Of a DNA stretch of 64,000 nucleotides, positions 1-12,143 are shown one piece after another; positions within the stretch are counted from its first letter, which is position 1; each line of letters opens with the position of its first letter. The stretch lies in assembly GCA_963575745.1 (NCBI GenBank), contig CAUYUJ010008546.1, forward strand, positions 1 to 64,000. The letters run 5' to 3'. Both the position numbers and the translations under genes were made by a program. Under the pieces are notes generated by a model. The model was not told where the DNA came from. It ran no database searches and worked only from the letters and a program-made list of their open reading frames with translations. This DNA comes from Prorocentrum cordatum. Its lineage: Eukaryota > Sar > Dinophyceae > Prorocentrales > Prorocentraceae.

Positions 1-54
1 GTAGTCGTAGTAGCAGTAGTAGTAGTCGTAGTAGTGGTCGTAGCAGTAGTAGTC

Positions 55-131
<77 letters not shown>

Positions 132-183
132 CGTATTAGTAGTAGTAGTAGTAGTAGTAGTCGTAGTGGTCGTAGTAGTCGTG

Positions 184-233
<50 letters not shown>

Positions 234-240
234 CGTAGTA
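1..240. repeat. GTA/TAG triplet microsatellite
   Basis: Nearly uninterrupted GTA triplets with occasional CGT or GGT variants. Reading frames here translate to poly-Val, poly-Ser or poly-Tyr and are repeat artefacts. Confidence 0.95.
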
Positions 241-1032
241 GAACGTGGCCCTCGGCGAGGATCTCGAGCGCCAGATCTTTGGGCCCTCAGGGCAGGCGGG
301 CGGCAGTGGCGACCTCGGGGGAGAAGTGCAAGCGCTGCCGTCGCAGGTCTTTGCAGCCATTGCGCCGAGAGCAGGCCAGTCCGCCTGAATGATGAAACCC
401 AGCAGGCCCACAGCACCGGATACTTCTATGCCCTCGGGGAGGCTACGTGAGTCCATGCCAAGATCTCGTGCCTGCCACTCTCAGAGGTGCTGAACCTGTA
501 GGTCTGCTTGCGCCCCAGCTACAGCAACGCCGCCTTGCCCGCGAGCGCGGTGTGCCCACAGTGGTACCCCCCTCGCGCCGCGGCACCTGTTGCTTTAACC
601 TCCGCTCTGCCCGCGGTCATCTGCGCGCCTAGCCACTCTGGCTTGCCAGTGGGCTTGCCATCTTGGCCCCCTCTCCCGCCTACTTGCGCTCCTGAGCCCC
701 GCTGGCGGTGCTGGGGCCGCCCCGTGTGCTGCCGCGAGGCCGCTGGGCGCCTAGCCATTTTGGCTTGCCATCCTGGCCTCCTCTCGCGCCTTCCTGCGCT
801 AGTTGGCCTCGATGGCGGTACTGGGGTCGCCCCGTGTGCTGCTGCACCGCCGCTGTCGCTTTACTTTGGGCCGTAGGGACCAGCTGCCCTCGGATAGGCG
901 CCCGCCGCTGCGTGCACGTCAGATCCGCCCTTTCACCCAGAAGAGGTGCCCGCTACATACTGGAAATGAGGCAGCCACAAGGACGCTCTTCCCAAGGTGG
1001 TTGAGCCGTGGTGATGTGGTGCACGAAACCGC
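241..1032. other. GC-rich interlude with a two-copy direct repeat, no gene recognised
   Basis: Unique sequence between two blocks of the TAG microsatellite. Positions 641-751 and 756-850 are diverged direct copies: both hold a TGGCTTGCCA word, a CCTCTC(C/G)CGCCT stretch and a CGCCCCGTGTGCTGC end. Short open frames exist on both strands, but none has recognisable protein features. Positions 752-765 match the core of the dinoflagellate spliced leader over 14 bases; see the findings. Confidence 0.5.
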
Positions 1033-1033
1033 C

Positions 1034-1117
<84 letters not shown>

Positions 1118-1118
1118 T

Positions 1119-1213
<95 letters not shown>

Positions 1214-1434
1214 ATAGTAGTAGTCGTAGTAGAAGTGTAGTAGTTAGTAGTAGTAGTAGTAGTAGCAGTAGTAGTAGTAAGTAGTAGTAGTAGTAGTAGT
1301 CAATAGTAGTCGCAGTCGTAGTAGTATTAGTAGTAGTAGTAGTAGTTAGTAGTAGTAGTAGTAGTATGTCGTAGTAGTCAGTAGGTAGTAGTAGTGTAGC
1401 AGTGATCGTAGTAGTCGTAGTAGTAGTAATAAGC

Positions 1435-1488
<54 letters not shown>

Positions 1489-1568
1489 CGTAGTGCTGCT
1501 AGTGGTTGAAAGAGTAGTACGTAGTAGTAGTAGGAGTAGTCGTGGTAGTAGTAGCAGTGCTAGTAGTC

Positions 1569-1601
<33 letters not shown>

Positions 1602-1602
1602 A

Positions 1603-1654
<52 letters not shown>

Positions 1655-1664
1655 CGTAGTAGTC

Positions 1665-1696
<32 letters not shown>

Positions 1697-1721
1697 TAGT
1701 ATTAGTAGTAGTAGTTAGTAA

Positions 1722-1805
<84 letters not shown>

Positions 1806-1908
1806 CAGTGGTAGTAGTAGTAGTAGTTAGTAGTAGTAGTAGTGGTGGTGGTGGTGGTGGTAGTAGTACTACTAGTAGTAGTAGTACTACTAGTAGTAGT
1901 AGTAGTAG

Positions 1909-1944
<36 letters not shown>

Positions 1945-1949
1945 AAGTC

Positions 1950-1996
<47 letters not shown>

Positions 1997-2108
1997 TGTA
2001 GTAGTAGTAGTAGTAGTAGTATTAGTGGTAGTTGTTGTATGAATAAGGTTAGTCGTATTCGCACTCGTAGTCGTAGTCGTAGTCGTCTTAGTTGTAGTAG
2101 TAGCAGTC

Positions 2109-2180
<72 letters not shown>

Positions 2181-2258
2181 CGTAGTAGTAGTAGTATTAT
2201 TATTAGTAGTAGTAGTAGTAGTAGTAACCGTAGTAGTCGTAGTAGAAGTCGTAGAAGA

Positions 2259-2289
<31 letters not shown>

Positions 2290-2377
2290 ACCGTAGTAGT
2301 CGTAGTAGAAGTCGTAGAAGAAGTAGTAGTGGTAGTAGTAGTAGTAGTTTTTAGTCGTAGTCGTAGTAGTAGTAGTC

Positions 2378-2423
<46 letters not shown>

Positions 2424-2503
2424 TAGTAGTAGTAGTATTAAGTAGTAGTAGTAGTAGTAGTCGTTAGTAGTAGTTAGTAGTTAGTAGTAGAGTAGTAGTA
2501 GTA

Positions 2504-2535
<32 letters not shown>

Positions 2536-2681
2536 TAGTCGTAGTAGTAGTAGTATAGTAGTAGTTAGTAGGTAGTAGTAGTTATCGTATCAGTAGTAGT
2601 TAGTAGTAGTAGTAGTAGTAGTAGTAGTCGTAGTAGTAGGAGTAGTAGGAGTAGTCGTGGTAGGATTAGTAGGAGTAGTAG

Positions 2682-2775
<94 letters not shown>

Positions 2776-2849
2776 GAGTAGTAGGAGAAGTAGGAGTAGT
2801 AGGAGTAGTAGAAGAAGAAGAAGTAGTAGTAGTAGTAGTAGTAGTAGTC

Positions 2850-2941
<92 letters not shown>

Positions 2942-2950
2942 CGTACTTGT
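1033..2950. repeat. Long TAG/AGT triplet microsatellite
   Basis: About 1.9 kb of AGT triplets broken by single-base indels and CGT, GGT, AGA or ATT variants, so the phase shifts repeatedly. A short internal duplication (AACCGTAGTAGTCGTAGTAGAAGTCG) occurs near 2,227 and 2,289. Confidence 0.95.
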
Positions 2951-3560
2951 AACAGTAGTAGTAGTAGTGGTGGTTGTGGTGGTGTTGGTGGTAGTAGTTG
3001 TGGTGGTAGGGCGAATGCAAAAAGACAATCAAGGACAAGCAGCCTTCCCTGTCGCCAGAATCGCTGAGGGAATCTTGGGGGGAGTTCGAGGGTCTGGGGG
3101 CATGGACAGTTTCAGCGACCGCCTCGACGATTGTAGCAGACTTGATTGCTGCTGGGGGTGAGGGAGTGCAAGGGTAAGGCCGGGGGTGACCAGGGAGACG
3201 ACACTGGGAGCAGGCTCTGGCATCGCGCAACATGTCGGCATGTGGCTGCAAGCGGATGTATTCGCAGTTGCGCTCCTCGGCCTTTCTACCGCGCATGGGG
3301 AGCTCCCCGTTGATATGGCATGTTTCACCCATAAGCCAGTGGGCAGTTCACGATATCGGTGTTGCTTCGAACATGTGTCCATACTTGTTTCAAAAAAAAT
3401 CTCGTTCGTGGCATGGCCTGCGCCTTTTTCTGCAGTTTGCACAGTAGGGCACTTGTGTTTCCCGCGCCCTTTCACCATGACCTTGGTTTATGCTTCCTCT
3501 CCCTTAGGGCCACGCGGGGCGGTCACGGAGTAGACGCCAGTTCAAGGGGAAGATGGGGAT
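2951..3560. other. Non-repetitive spacer, no gene recognised
   Basis: The TGG-rich tail of the microsatellite runs to about 3,010, then gives way to mixed sequence. Overlapping frames of 70-150 codons exist on both strands but resemble nothing I know. Confidence 0.4.
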
Positions 3561-3567
3561 GATAACG

Positions 3568-3712
3568 GAGGAGTGGGATGATGATGATGAGGATGATGAC
3601 GATGATGGTGATGATGGTGATGATGATGCTGATGATGATGATTCTGATGATGATGATGATGAGGAGGAGGAGGAGGAAAAGGAGGAGGAGCGGGAGGAGG
3701 AGGAGGGAAGAT
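3568..3712. repeat. GAT then GAG triplet array
   Basis: A run of GATGATGAT-type triplets becomes GAGGAGGAG. Frames through it read as poly-Asp/Glu or poly-His. Confidence 0.9.
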
Positions 3713-3999
3713 GTAGGATGTCCGGGAGGTGGGAGGATTGGCGATGTCAGCAATGCATGAGCGATGCCTGGCAGGTCTGTGCACGACACCTCTATGCTCC
3801 ACGTGTGCTCGTTCATCCTCAGCATACTCCACAATGAGGGGAGGGAACGTGCAATCTGACGGGATGGTGAAGTGGGTTCTAATGAACGTTCTCGCCGTAC
3901 ATCGGGGGGAGGAGGCGAATCCGGGAGCTGTTAGGTTCTCCAAATCGGCTTGCCCTATAGGAGTTCTAATTCTAACCCTACTAATTGGTCCGTTGCCCC
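3713..3999. other. Spacer, nothing recognised
   Basis: Mixed-composition DNA with no recognisable coding or repeat signal. Confidence 0.4.
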
Positions 4000-4180
4000 C
4001 CCACCTTATTCCTATGCCCCCCCCTTATTTCTATGGCTATGGCTATGCCTATGCCTATGCCCCCCCCCTAACTAACTCCTATGCCTACGCCTATGCCTAT
4101 GCCTATGCCGATGCCTATGCACCACCTCTGAGCGCTCCTATGCCTATGCCAATGCCTATGCCTATGCACCACCTCTGAGC
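4000..4180. repeat. TATGCC hexamer array
   Basis: Repeats of CCTATG/GGCTATG with C-rich interruptions. The phrase CACCACCTCTGAGCGCTC occurs twice, near 4,119 and 4,167. Confidence 0.85.
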
Positions 4181-4267
4181 GCTCGTCCACCTCTTAGCAT
4201 CATCGCCAGCACCATCGGCATCACCATCGTCTGCCCCCCCTTTTGCCAATGGCACACCCCGTTATTT

Positions 4268-4405
4268 CCAATGCTTGCTTGCTTGCGTGCTTGCTTGCTT
4301 GCTTGTGCGCTTGCCTGATTGCGCGCTTGCTCGTTTGCTTGCTTGCTTGCTTGCTTGCGCGCTTGCTTGCTTGCGCGCTTGCTTGCACGCTTGCTTGCTT
4401 GCTGA
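4268..4405. repeat. TTGC tetranucleotide array
   Basis: TTGCTTGC tetramers interrupted by GCGC. Reading frames through it give Cys-Leu-Ala or Ala-Ser-Lys-Gln periodic peptides. Confidence 0.9.
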
Positions 4406-4900
4406 GTTGCGGATTCCAAGCGTGCTTGGTTGCTTTGATTTCTTTATTTGGGTCGTCTAATATATTTGGAGTCAACGCTGGCTGATATTTCTCGATGCTG
4501 GTGCTCTCACGGTTGCTCGTTTTTGCGGGTGCCTCCCCTCATTCCTTGACCCACCCCTTCATCCTGCGCACGCCAATCCCCCTCTACCCAGATGCGACTC
4601 CCAGTGCAGGAGCTGCACGTGAACGCAGACGAATTAACTACCCTGGCGACGTACCCAACCCCTGCGCAATCCGGGGCAGGAGTAGCTTGGGAGATTTGAC
4701 GAGACGGCGGCGTCGTGAGATGGACGCATCTACTTCTGCGAGAGGCATTCGGACGGTTCGCAGGTCCCCAATCAAGGGCAACACGATGAGTAACTAAGTG
4801 AACACCTGAGTCACTCAAGAAGGAGCAAGGTCTAAATGGAGACTGTGGGCAAGGGGCTTGACCTGTCGGCGGGGCAGCACCAACATGACATGGCCCCCAA
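4406..4900. other. Spacer, nothing recognised
   Basis: Non-repetitive sequence between two arrays, without a gene-like frame. Confidence 0.4.
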
Positions 4901-4904
4901 GGGC

Positions 4905-6480
4905 GGCGAGGCCCCGCTCAGGTCTGCGCAGTGCCTCACTCCGCTGGACCCACCAGCAGCCTTCGAAAGTGGCGACAGTTTCGCAGATCGCATTCCCCCA
5001 GGGACGGGGAGGTACCGCTCAGATCCGCGCGTTGCCTCACTCCGCTGGACCCACCAGCAGCCCTCGAAAGTGGCGACAGTTTCGCAGATCGCAGCCCCCA
5101 GGGACGGGGAGGTCCCGCTCAGATCCGCGCGGTGCCCCACTCCGCTGGACCCACCAGCAGCCCTCGAAAGTGGTGAGCCCACCAGCAGCCTTCGAAAGTG
5201 GCGACAATTTCGCAGATCGCAGCCCGCCAAGGACAGGGAGGTCCCGCTCAAGTCCGCGCAGCGCTTCACTCCGCTGGACCCACCAGCAGCCCTCGAACGT
5301 GGCGATCGCAGATCGAAGCTCCAGGGACGGCGAGGCCCGCTCAGATCCGCGCGGTGCCTCTCTCCGCTGGACCCACCAGCAGCCCTCGAGAGTGACGACA
5401 GTTTATCAGATCGCAGTCCCCCCCGGGACCGGGGGTTCCCGCTCAGATCCGCGCGGTGCCTCACTCCGTTGGACCCACACCCACCAGCGGCATTCGAAAG
5501 TGGCGACAGTTTCGCAGATCGCACCCCCCCAGGGACGGGGAGGTCCCGCTCAGATCCGCGCGGTGGTCCACCTCGCTGGACCCACCAGCAGCCTTCGAAA
5601 GTGGCGACAGTTTCGCAGATCGCACCCCCCCAGGGACGGGGAGGTCCCGCTCAGAGTTGCGCGGTGCCTCTCTCCGCTGGACCCACCAGCAGCCCTCGAG
5701 AGTGACGACAGTTTATCAGATCGCAGTCCCCCCGGGACCGGGGGGTCCCGCTCAGATCCGCGCGGTGCCTCACTCCGCTGGACCCACCAGCAGCTCTCGA
5801 ACGTGGCGACAGTTTCGTAGATCGCAGCCCCCCCAGGGACGGGGAGGTCCCGCTCAGATCCGCGCGGTGCCTCACTCCGCTGGACCCACCAGCAGCCCTC
5901 GAAAGTGGCGACAGTTTCGCAGATCGCAGCCCCCCAGGGACGGGGAGGTCCCGCTCAGATCCGCGCGGTGCCCCACTCCGCTGGACCCACCAGCAGCCCT
6001 CGAAAGTGGCGACAGTTTCGCAGATCGCAGTCCCCAGGGACGGGGAGGTCCCGCTCAGATCCGCGCGGTGCCTCACTCCGCTGGACCCACCAGCAGCCTT
6101 CGAAAGTGGCGACAGTTTCGCAGATCGCAGCCCTCAGGGACGGGGAGGTACCGCGACAGTTTCGCAGATCGCAGCCCCCCATGGACGGGGAGGTCCCGCT
6201 CAGATCTGCGCGGTGCCCCACTCCGCTGGACCCACCAGCAGCCCTCGAAAGTGGCGACAGTTCTGCAGATTGCAGCCCCCCAGGGACGGGGAGCTCCCGC
6301 TCAGATCCGCGCGGTGCCCCACTCCGCTGGACCCACCAGCACCCCTCGAAAGTCGCGACAGTTTCGTAGATCGCAGCCCCCCAGGGACGGGGAGGTACCG
6401 CTCAGATCCGCGCGGTGCCTCACTCCGCTGGACCCACCAGCAGCCCTCGAAAGTGGCGAAAGTTTCGCAAATCGCAGCCC
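4905..6480. repeat. Minisatellite, ~101-bp unit, about 16 copies
   Basis: The unit holds GGTCCCGCTCAGATCCGCGC, then CTCCGCTGGACCCACCAGCAG, CTCGAAAGTGGCGACAG and TTTCGCAGATCGCAG blocks. Starts near 5,011, 5,111, 5,542, 5,643 and 5,849 give a spacing of about 100-102 bp, and truncated units occur at 5,177 and 6,150. Forward frames are open for hundreds of codons (up to 419) because the unit contains no stop. Indels change the frame between units, so I read it as a minisatellite, not a gene. Confidence 0.92.
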
Positions 6481-8455
6481 CAGCGACGGCGAAGAGAGGG
6501 CAGGAGGAGGGAGGAGGCGGGAGGAAGGACGCGCGAGCAGTGCTCTATTCAAAACAAATACCCAACCACGGAGGGTTGGGACAACTCTACGCCGCCACGA
6601 CTGCGAGGAGAGTGAGGGTGCTTCTGAAACCGATTTCCTACAGATAGCATTCTCTAAGCAGAAGTGTTTTGCTTTGTGGTCGTCAATGTTTTTTTTGCGG
6701 TACTGGCCAGACTAGCGTTTGGGGTTGGCCCCCTCTTAGGACGGATGGTACAGGACGCATCTAAGCGATGCGTTGTTTATGTTGGCATATAGTAGTCTGG
6801 CGCGTGTTTGTTCACGAGAGGAGGTATGTCCGCAGCGTTCTTCTCCAGACCCCTGCTCGGACGACTTCCTGAGTTCCCAGTGCGCTCGCTCTATGCTCTC
6901 GTCCACACGGGTGCCACGGTGTCCGTGTGTAGGACTGGTAAAACAAGCTCGATCTTCACGGACATGGATTTTGGCAGCTCTTCTCAATATTGCATCGCTC
7001 CTACATTCGGGACCTCAAAGCTACACCTGGATCGCATTTCGTGGCTTCACCGTACGCGCATCTTTTGTTTGAACCTGCCCGCCTGCGCCTTATGACCGAT
7101 GGCACGCGCTGTATCACCATGTTGCGTCGCAGATCGCTGCTGCTCTATTTGAGGTGGCTTTCCGCGAGGAGTAGTTCAAGGGAGGAAAAACCACCCAGAC
7201 CGGACAATTGGCGTTTACTCAATGGCCCTGGGCATTTACTAAACAGCCCTGCCCTGCTTGATTCCTTCTTTGGGCGCGTTTGCTAAACGGCTTCGCGTGT
7301 TGGGGTGGTTATTATCGGGGTGGATTTTCTGCTCTCTAGTAATGCCGTTCTAGATAAACAGAGTTCTGCCATGCAATCCTGACGCTGTGGCGGGGTGTGG
7401 ACCCTGCCGAAGCCATGTTTAGTCACGTGTCAGAGCACAGTTCTGGTTGGGCTGTAGATGTTGCGGCTGTGCCACCATCCCTGAGCCCTGCGTAGCCGCT
7501 CACGGGTCATGCTCGCGCGAGAGGCACGATCAAATCGTCTCTGATCGCGTGAGCCGCCCAGGGTGCAAGGCGCGAGGGAGCAGCAGACCGGTGCACGCTC
7601 TTTTTACCTCGACTGCAGCGACGATTCAGATTTTGGTGATGGCGATGGTGCTAACGATGCAGACTCTTGTGATGCAACCTGGGCGGGCACGATCGAGAAT
7701 CGAGGGTAACGCGACTAGGGCGCGCGAGCTATCGAGGGAGAGGGAGAGTGAAGCAGATCTGTGGGAGTGGCGGCCAGGACTTGGAACCGACATGGGGAGT
7801 TGTGAGGCGGCTGATTCGGCGTTAAAGCTGCGAGGATGCATGGCGAGAGGAGCAGGTTGAGCAGAGGAGGAGGAACAGGACGAGGAGGCGGAGGAGGATG
7901 GGGAGGTCAAGAGGTACGAGGGACAGGAGGAGCAGCGAGAGGAGGAGGAGGAGGGGGAGGAGGAGCAGGAGGAACATGTCGACGGTGAGAGGGGCCCCAG
8001 GGCATCTTCAGCGTCTCGGCCTTCATTGTAAGCGTCATCTACCTCAGTCGGTTCAAGGAGTGAGATGTGCGTCGGTCGTCCTCTTTCCATGCTTTTCCTT
8101 ATATCCGTCTCTGCCCCGTCACTCCTCCCTCCTCTTTCCTCCCCCCTTTCTGCCTATCGTCCCCCCCTCTCTCTCTCTTTCCATCTCTCTCTCTCTTTCT
8201 ACCTCTCGTCCTCTCTCCGATAGATGCCTTATCCATCCTTCCATGAAAACAATGAGATGCCTCTTCCAGTTTCTCGAGAACTGTATAGTTCGTTCTTTTT
8301 CCCAATCATCCTGTGTTGTGGGGTCTTCGTTTTGTACAGAGCGCCCCGCGTCTCACTCACTCCTTTGTTCCTTTTTCCTCCCCCTCCTCCCTCCTCCCAC
8401 ACCTGCGAATGTCCTTCGCATATGAATCAGTTCGGCATAACCAGTACAGCGTCGG
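6481..8455. other. Unique DNA, no gene recognised
   Basis: About 2 kb without repeats except a GAGGAGG stretch at 7,865-7,975 and a CT-rich stretch at 8,100-8,220. Open frames do not exceed about 175 codons and have no recognisable features. No promoter or RNA gene was seen. Confidence 0.4.
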
Positions 8456-9300
8456 TGGCCCCAAAAGGAGCTCCCCCTGAGGCCCCAGTGGCCATGCTCG
8501 CATGTGGCCGCCGCGCACCCCTCACGCGTTTCGTGGCCCCGTAAGGAGCTCCACCCAAGGCCTCAATGGCCATGTTCGCTTTGATCGCCCCGCCGAATTA
8601 CGGCACACAACTCACGCGTTTCCTATGTTCGCATGTGGCCCCGCTCATTTCGGCACACCCCTCACGCGTCTCGTGGCCCCATGGGGAGCTCCACAGACGG
8701 CCCCAGTGGCCATGATTGTATATGACCGCCCCACTCCTTTCGGCACACCCCTCTCGCGTTCCATGGCCCCATAAAGGGGGCTCCACCTAAGGCTCCAGTG
8801 GCCATGTTCGCATGTGGCCGCCCCGCCCATTTCGTCACACCTCTCACACGTTTCGAGGCACCATGCGGAGCTCCACCGAAGGCGCCGGTGGCGTCGTCCA
8901 TATGCGGTCCCCCCACCCATTTCGGCACACCCCTCACACGTTTCGGGGCCACATGCGGAACTCCATCGACGGCCCCAATGGCGGTGCTCACATGCGGCCG
9001 CCCCGCCCATTTAGGCACACCCCTCACACGTTTCGTGGCCCCATACGGAGCTCCACCGACGGCCCCAATGGCAGTGCTAGGCCCCAGTTGGTGTCTACAT
9101 GCGGCCGCCCCGACCCATGTCGGCACACCCTCCACACGCCTCGTGGCCCCATGGGGAGCTCCACCGAATGCCCCAACACCAGGGTCCGCATGCCACGTGT
9201 CGTGGTCCCATGGGGAGCTCCATCGAAGGCTCCAGTGACAGCGCCCGCATGGCGGCACAGTCCCATTTCGGAACATACCTCACAAGCTCCGTGACCCTGT
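8456..9300. repeat. Minisatellite, ~91-bp unit, about 8 copies
   Basis: Each unit carries CGGCACACCCCTCAC(A/G)CG, a CGTGGCCCCAT run and GGAGCTCCACC. The CGGCACACCC block recurs near 8,650, 8,739, 8,831, 8,922, 9,013 and 9,121. The last copies contain an insertion. Confidence 0.9.
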
Positions 9301-9379
9301 AAGGAGATCAACCGAAGGCGATACTCACATCGACGTTACTCGCAACTGCATAGGGTTGGGTCCTTCGCCAGGCTAGTTT

Positions 9380-9530
9380 TGTGGGTCTCTCCCTCTCTAC
9401 CCTCCCTCCCTCCCTCCCCTCTCCCTCCCTCTCTTTCTCTGCCTGCGTCTCTCTTCCTCTTTTTCCCTCTCCTTCCTCCTCACTTCCTCCCATTTTGATC
9501 CTGTCTTCAAGTCCCCTGCGACGCTGCGCT
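9380..9530. repeat. Pyrimidine-rich CTCCCTCC tract
   Basis: Run of CTCCCTCC/TCTCTTCC with almost no purines on the plus strand. Confidence 0.8.
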
Positions 9531-9878
9531 CTTCCTCGGGCTCCGTCGAGCGCGCCTCGTTTCTTCTCTCTGTGAGCGGATCCCCTCTGGGCTCAGCTGC
9601 GTGTCGTCGAGAGCGTTGAAGGGATGGATGTCAGAATCGTCCTGAACGGCCGCCTGAGGCTTGACTTCTGCGCCGAAAATAAGCCTGATGAGGTCGGGGC
9701 CGGCTGCGCCGATGATGGAGCAAGAGGTCTCCTTATGGGCTTCTTAAAACGGGGCGGGCGCCGAATGCGCTGGGCTTTCGGCCGCTGTTGAAGATTGGGT
9801 GCCCTCGTGTTGTCTGAGCTGCTCGTCACCCCTCGTGTTTTTCTGTTTTGGGGAGTGGTCTTGTTCTCCGCTACCGCG
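9531..9878. other. Spacer, nothing recognised
   Basis: Mixed GC-rich sequence with no gene-like frame. Confidence 0.35.
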
Positions 9879-10075
9879 GCCGCCAGGCCCACGCAGTCCC
9901 CAGCGGTTTCTGCGTGTCCCGCCTCGCCAGCCAAGCATACCGCGGCCGCTGGGCCCAACGACTCCCAAGTGGTCCCAGAGTGCCACGCTTCGCCAGCCCC
10001 GCATATCGCGGCCGCCAGGCCCGAAGTATCGCCGATAGTCCCTTAGCATCCCGCTTCGCCAAGCCTCACCAGGCA
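9879..10075. repeat. Three-copy ~66-bp repeat beginning CGCGGCCGC
   Basis: Three successive units start with CGCGGCCGC(C/T)(A/G)GGCCC and end with (T/C)CGCCA-type sequence. The third unit is the most diverged. Confidence 0.75.
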
Positions 10076-10600
10076 GGCGTCACGCACGCCGTCCAGGTGT
10101 CATGACTCCACGCCGTCCACACCTGCCAATACCAGACATCAGTTACACACGTGAACCAAACATCAATGATACACACGCGCAATACACATCATGAGTATAC
10201 ATCCAGGTCGCACGCCGATATCATACGCCAACGTCTTACATTTTTGCTTGGCAGCATCAGCACACCATGCACATGCACCCATACCCATGCCATACACCAT
10301 GCACGTGCGTCGAACCCATGCCAATAACACCCAGCAGTCACGTAACACGCATACGAGCACACGCACACCCCCATATCGGTATTACATGCATCACCGACGT
10401 ATATTTGCGATGCAGCGACAGCAACATGATCATCGAGAAACATGAGCAACGAACAACATACAGTAACGTACACATTCCTTAGTCATAGTACTCATTCATA
10501 ATTTGCCCTGTTACTGGACACTCATAACAAGCAACAGCACCTTTCACCACGAGTCGCCATTTTTGTTACATCAGTAGCATACGCAGGCAACTATACGTCA
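10076..10600. other. ACACAC/CATG-rich non-coding stretch
   Basis: AT-richer than its surroundings, with scattered ACACAC, CATACAC and CCATGC words. No gene-like frame. Confidence 0.4.
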
Positions 10601-10785
10601 CGTCGTGGTTCCCCGCATTTTGTCTGGCAGTGTAGGTCGTGCCTGCGTGAGTACTGGTCAGAGCCGCCCGAGACCTTTGCCTCGCCAGGTTCGTAGGGTG
10701 ATGGCCCCACTGCTATTCCTAGATGGGGCAGTGCGGCGAACTTCACACAGCGATCTTGGTGGATATCCAGAACGTTTAAGAAAAC

Positions 10786-11742
10786 ATGCAGAGTGGAGGG
10801 CCGCGTTGCTGGGCCGCTTGGTGGATTCGGACCAGGTCTCCTGAACAATGCATGCCATGGAACACAAGGTCGTCTTGGTTAGAATCATGTCTCCTTCGTC
10901 GACGCACCCCGTGGACGCGGAGCTCCAGGAAGTCAAAAAGGCAGCGACCGCCCGGCATGCCACAACAGTCTCTTGGAGGAAGCTCTGCTTGTGCTTCCGC
11001 GACGGGTCGTGCGATATTCTTCCTCGAGACGGCCGGATGTCGCATTGACAACGTCAAAGCGGTCGCCTGCACGGTTCTCGTGCTCGTCAGTCTCATCGAG
11101 CTCCGTCGCGCGCGGGCCAGAGAAAGTTGCCTCGCAGGAGACCGCTCCCATGGACATGATTTACCGTACCGGACAACCGACTTGTGCAGGGGGTTTAGGG
11201 TCCTGAGCGAAGTCGTGGAGCTGCTGCTCCAGGACTTCGCTCAGGACATCATCCTGGGCGAAGCGACGCTGCCAGTCTGGCTGGCGGCGAAGCGCTTGGG
11301 CGACTGTCTGGCTCCGTCCAGCGCTGAGGCTGTCGCCGTTGGCGCGCCGCCGCCAGCCAAGGTCTTGCGGCTCTCCGTCCCTGCAGCCGCCCCTGCGGCA
11401 GGAATCGGTCTCGCTCGTCCCGAAAAACCTGCCAGGAAGATCCAGGCTTGGATTGACAAGCCGTGCCAGATGGACAACGCCCACCGCGGGGCCATGGCCG
11501 TGGTCCTCCGCGACCGCGCCCGCGAGAAGTGTAGTATGGCAGGAAAGGGTACCTTCGAGCACTGCCTGAAGCCTCTTGCCGTGCCCCAAACGCACGAGCG
11601 CAGGCATGGCCCTGGGCTTCCTGTGCAGGATGGCGGAGGGCAAGTGCTAGCCGTTTGCTCGCCCTGCCTCCTCGGAGGCCAGCCTGCTGGGTGGTTCCAA
11701 GCTGCTCTAGTGCGTGCCTGGACGAAACAAGCTCGCCGCTGA
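10786..11742 (+). CDS. Unrecognised 318-codon ORF, doubtful
   Basis: ATG-initiated frame of 318 codons. It is rich in Arg, Ala and Ser with no domain, signal peptide or membrane segment that I recognise. Minus-strand frames of nearly 200 codons (11,249-11,845 and 11,241-11,825) overlap it, as expected for GC-rich DNA, so the open frame is weak evidence of coding. A 48-bp near-palindrome (11,200-11,247) falls inside it. It could be a fragment of a host gene, an exon, or chance. Confidence 0.15.
   Translation: MQSGGPRCWAAWWIRTRSPEQCMPWNTRSSWLESCLLRRRTPWTRSSRKSKRQRPPGMPQQSLGGSSACASATGRAIFFLETAGCRIDNVKAVACTVLVLVSLIELRRARARESCLAGDRSHGHDLPYRTTDLCRGFRVLSEVVELLLQDFAQDIILGEATLPVWLAAKRLGDCLAPSSAEAVAVGAPPPAKVLRLSVPAAAPAAGIGLARPEKPARKIQAWIDKPCQMDNAHRGAMAVVLRDRAREKCSMAGKGTFEHCLKPLAVPQTHERRHGPGLPVQDGGGQVLAVCSPCLLGGQPAGWFQAALVRAWTKQARR
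11200..11247. repeat. 48-bp near-perfect palindrome
   Basis: Outer arms GTCCTGAGCGAAGTC / GACTTCGCTCAGGAC (15 bp, perfect), then inner arms GGAGC / GCTCC around TGCT. The only mispaired step is GT opposite AG. It would form a stable hairpin or cruciform. Confidence 0.85.
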
Positions 11743-12143
11743 CCGCTACCAGTCTGTCCGTATCTTTTTTTTTTGCATACTGCTCTAACTGTCGCATGCC
11801 GCGCTGCTTCGGTGTCGTCTCGCAACTCGTTCTTGCGATGAGCATCTGTGTGTGCGTGTTGCTTTTTCCTCGGCTGTCAGGAACCCACGTTTTGGACCCA
11901 AGTCAACGCTGACAGGAAGACCGTATTGCCTCTGTGGGGGCGCGCATCTACCAGGTGTCGCCCGTGGGCGACTCATTTGACAGGCATCGCCTTTCTTCCA
12001 ATATGCTCTTTTGTGCAATCGCTGTCCTCCTTGGCTCTGTAGCCGCGCCGGCTCATACAATGGGCGACCGCGCCTGGAGGAACGACGTCGTCCTGCGATG
12101 GGGCAGGGCCCGAGCAACGCGGCGACGCGCCGCGCTGGCGTAG
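11743..12143. other. Spacer, nothing recognised
   Basis: Includes a T10 run at 11,766-11,775. No gene-like frame or repeat. Confidence 0.35.

Noticed and set aside
34-3332. ORFs of poly-Val, poly-Ser, poly-Tyr or poly-Thr
   Set aside because: Translations of the TAG-triplet microsatellite.
4905-6480. CRISPR-like array
   Set aside because: No distinct repeat and spacer; the whole 101-bp unit is repeated, and the genome is eukaryotic.
8456-9300. Protein-coding repeats (Pro/His-rich frames in several phases)
   Set aside because: Period of ~91 bp is not a multiple of three, and frames change from unit to unit.
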